From assembly GCF_033343995.1 (NCBI RefSeq), contig NZ_CP137573.1:1984001-2048000 (forward strand): a stretch of DNA of 64,000 nt. Direction: 5' to 3'. Each line of letters opens with the position of its first letter. Position 1 is the stretch's first letter. The notes under the pieces were generated by a model. The model searched no databases. It was not told where the DNA came from and saw nothing but the letters and a program-made list of their open reading frames with translations. This document shows positions 63,898 to 64,000 of this stretch, in pieces. The position numbers and the translations under genes were made by a program. This DNA comes from Streptomyces sp. HUAS YS2. GTDB lineage: Bacteria; Actinomycetota; Actinomycetes; Streptomycetales; Streptomycetaceae.

Positions 63898-64000
63898 ATG
63901 CCCGAGCCGTACATGCCAGAGCCGTCCATGCCCGAGCCCTCCATGTCCGCACCGTCCACGTCCGCGCCGTACGTCCACCTGTCCGCCACCGACGTGCTCG
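63898..64000 (+). CDS. Start of a gene with repeated MPEP N-terminus (cut by window edge)
   Basis: Only the first 34 residues are visible, beginning MPEPYMPEPSMPEPS and ending VHLSATDVL. The repeated MPEP/MSAP units are unusual, as several in-frame ATGs occur in tandem; the true start may be any of them. A weak GAAAGG lies 11 nt before the first. It follows the ATP-grasp gene by 62 nt and is probably in the same transcript. Family unknown. Confidence 0.6.
   Translation, partial: MPEPYMPEPSMPEPSMSAPSTSAPYVHLSATDVL

Overview
The window is high-GC actinobacterial DNA, almost certainly from a Streptomyces. It has strong third-position G/C bias, many GTG starts and 4-nt ATGA/GTGA overlaps, NgcEFG-type sugar transport, three-part SepF/SIS-type regulators and a Pnkp/Hen1 RNA-repair pair. 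From memory and unchecked, the left half recalls the S. coelicolor SCO6007-to-SCO596x neighbourhood (ngcEFG, aconitase, MurA-like, arcA/arcB, a sepF paralogue). From about 39 kb onward the gene content looks more accessory. I saw no rRNA, tRNA, IS element, prophage or CRISPR array.

Layout. 1-3.3 kb: N-acetylglucosamine/chitobiose ABC transporter ngcG(partial)-ngcF-ngcE with a DasR-like box. 3.6-8.6 kb: aconitase under an iron-box-like site, a VOC protein, and an XRE-HTH/MurA fusion; a TTATCTC-N6-GAGATAA operator occurs in both intergenic regions. 8.6-10.8 kb: thiol peroxidase and a 14-TM MFS exporter. 11-19 kb: an aromatic-acid catabolic cluster (RidA, acyl-CoA dehydrogenase, aryl-CoA ligase, PaaX repressor, bifunctional aryl-CoA monooxygenase/Old-Yellow-Enzyme reductase, enoyl-CoA hydratase). 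Its two operon promoters carry the same TGACTGTCGTCA element. 19-22 kb: an anti-sigma-type ATPase, catabolic ornithine carbamoyltransferase and arginine deiminase. 22.3-26.4 kb: Pnkp and Hen1. 26.6-35.9 kb: single-carbon and redox enzymes, a MazG-like/ATPase pair, a SepF paralogue, an RpiR/SIS regulator, a Cyt-type (delta-endotoxin) protein and an MmyB-type regulator with a divergent F420/NADP reductase-like protein.

36-45 kb: an Fe(III) ABC transporter diverges from an unusual single-chain adenylation-carrier-acyltransferase-3 protein. Iron boxes face both directions, and two glycosyltransferases follow. Together they suggest an iron-regulated cell-surface acylation/glycosylation function (inference). 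45-48.7 kb: a NarL-type two-component system and an ECF41/SigJ-like sigma factor with a small membrane protein. 48.8-56.5 kb: potassium region with kdpFABC, an extra 27-residue membrane peptide, a kinase-less KdpD-like (DUF4118) protein and an APC permease. TTGACG repeats at 11-bp spacing lie before both transport units.

56.6-64 kb (right edge, cut): a probable biosynthetic cluster with three ATP-grasp-type enzymes, a DUF1152 protein and a HemN-like radical SAM enzyme, divergent around a 584-bp control region with a repeated CCGCAGATCCGTRCGG element. I do not recognise its product; it and the iron-regulated A-PCP-acyltransferase module are the best candidates for an undescribed system.
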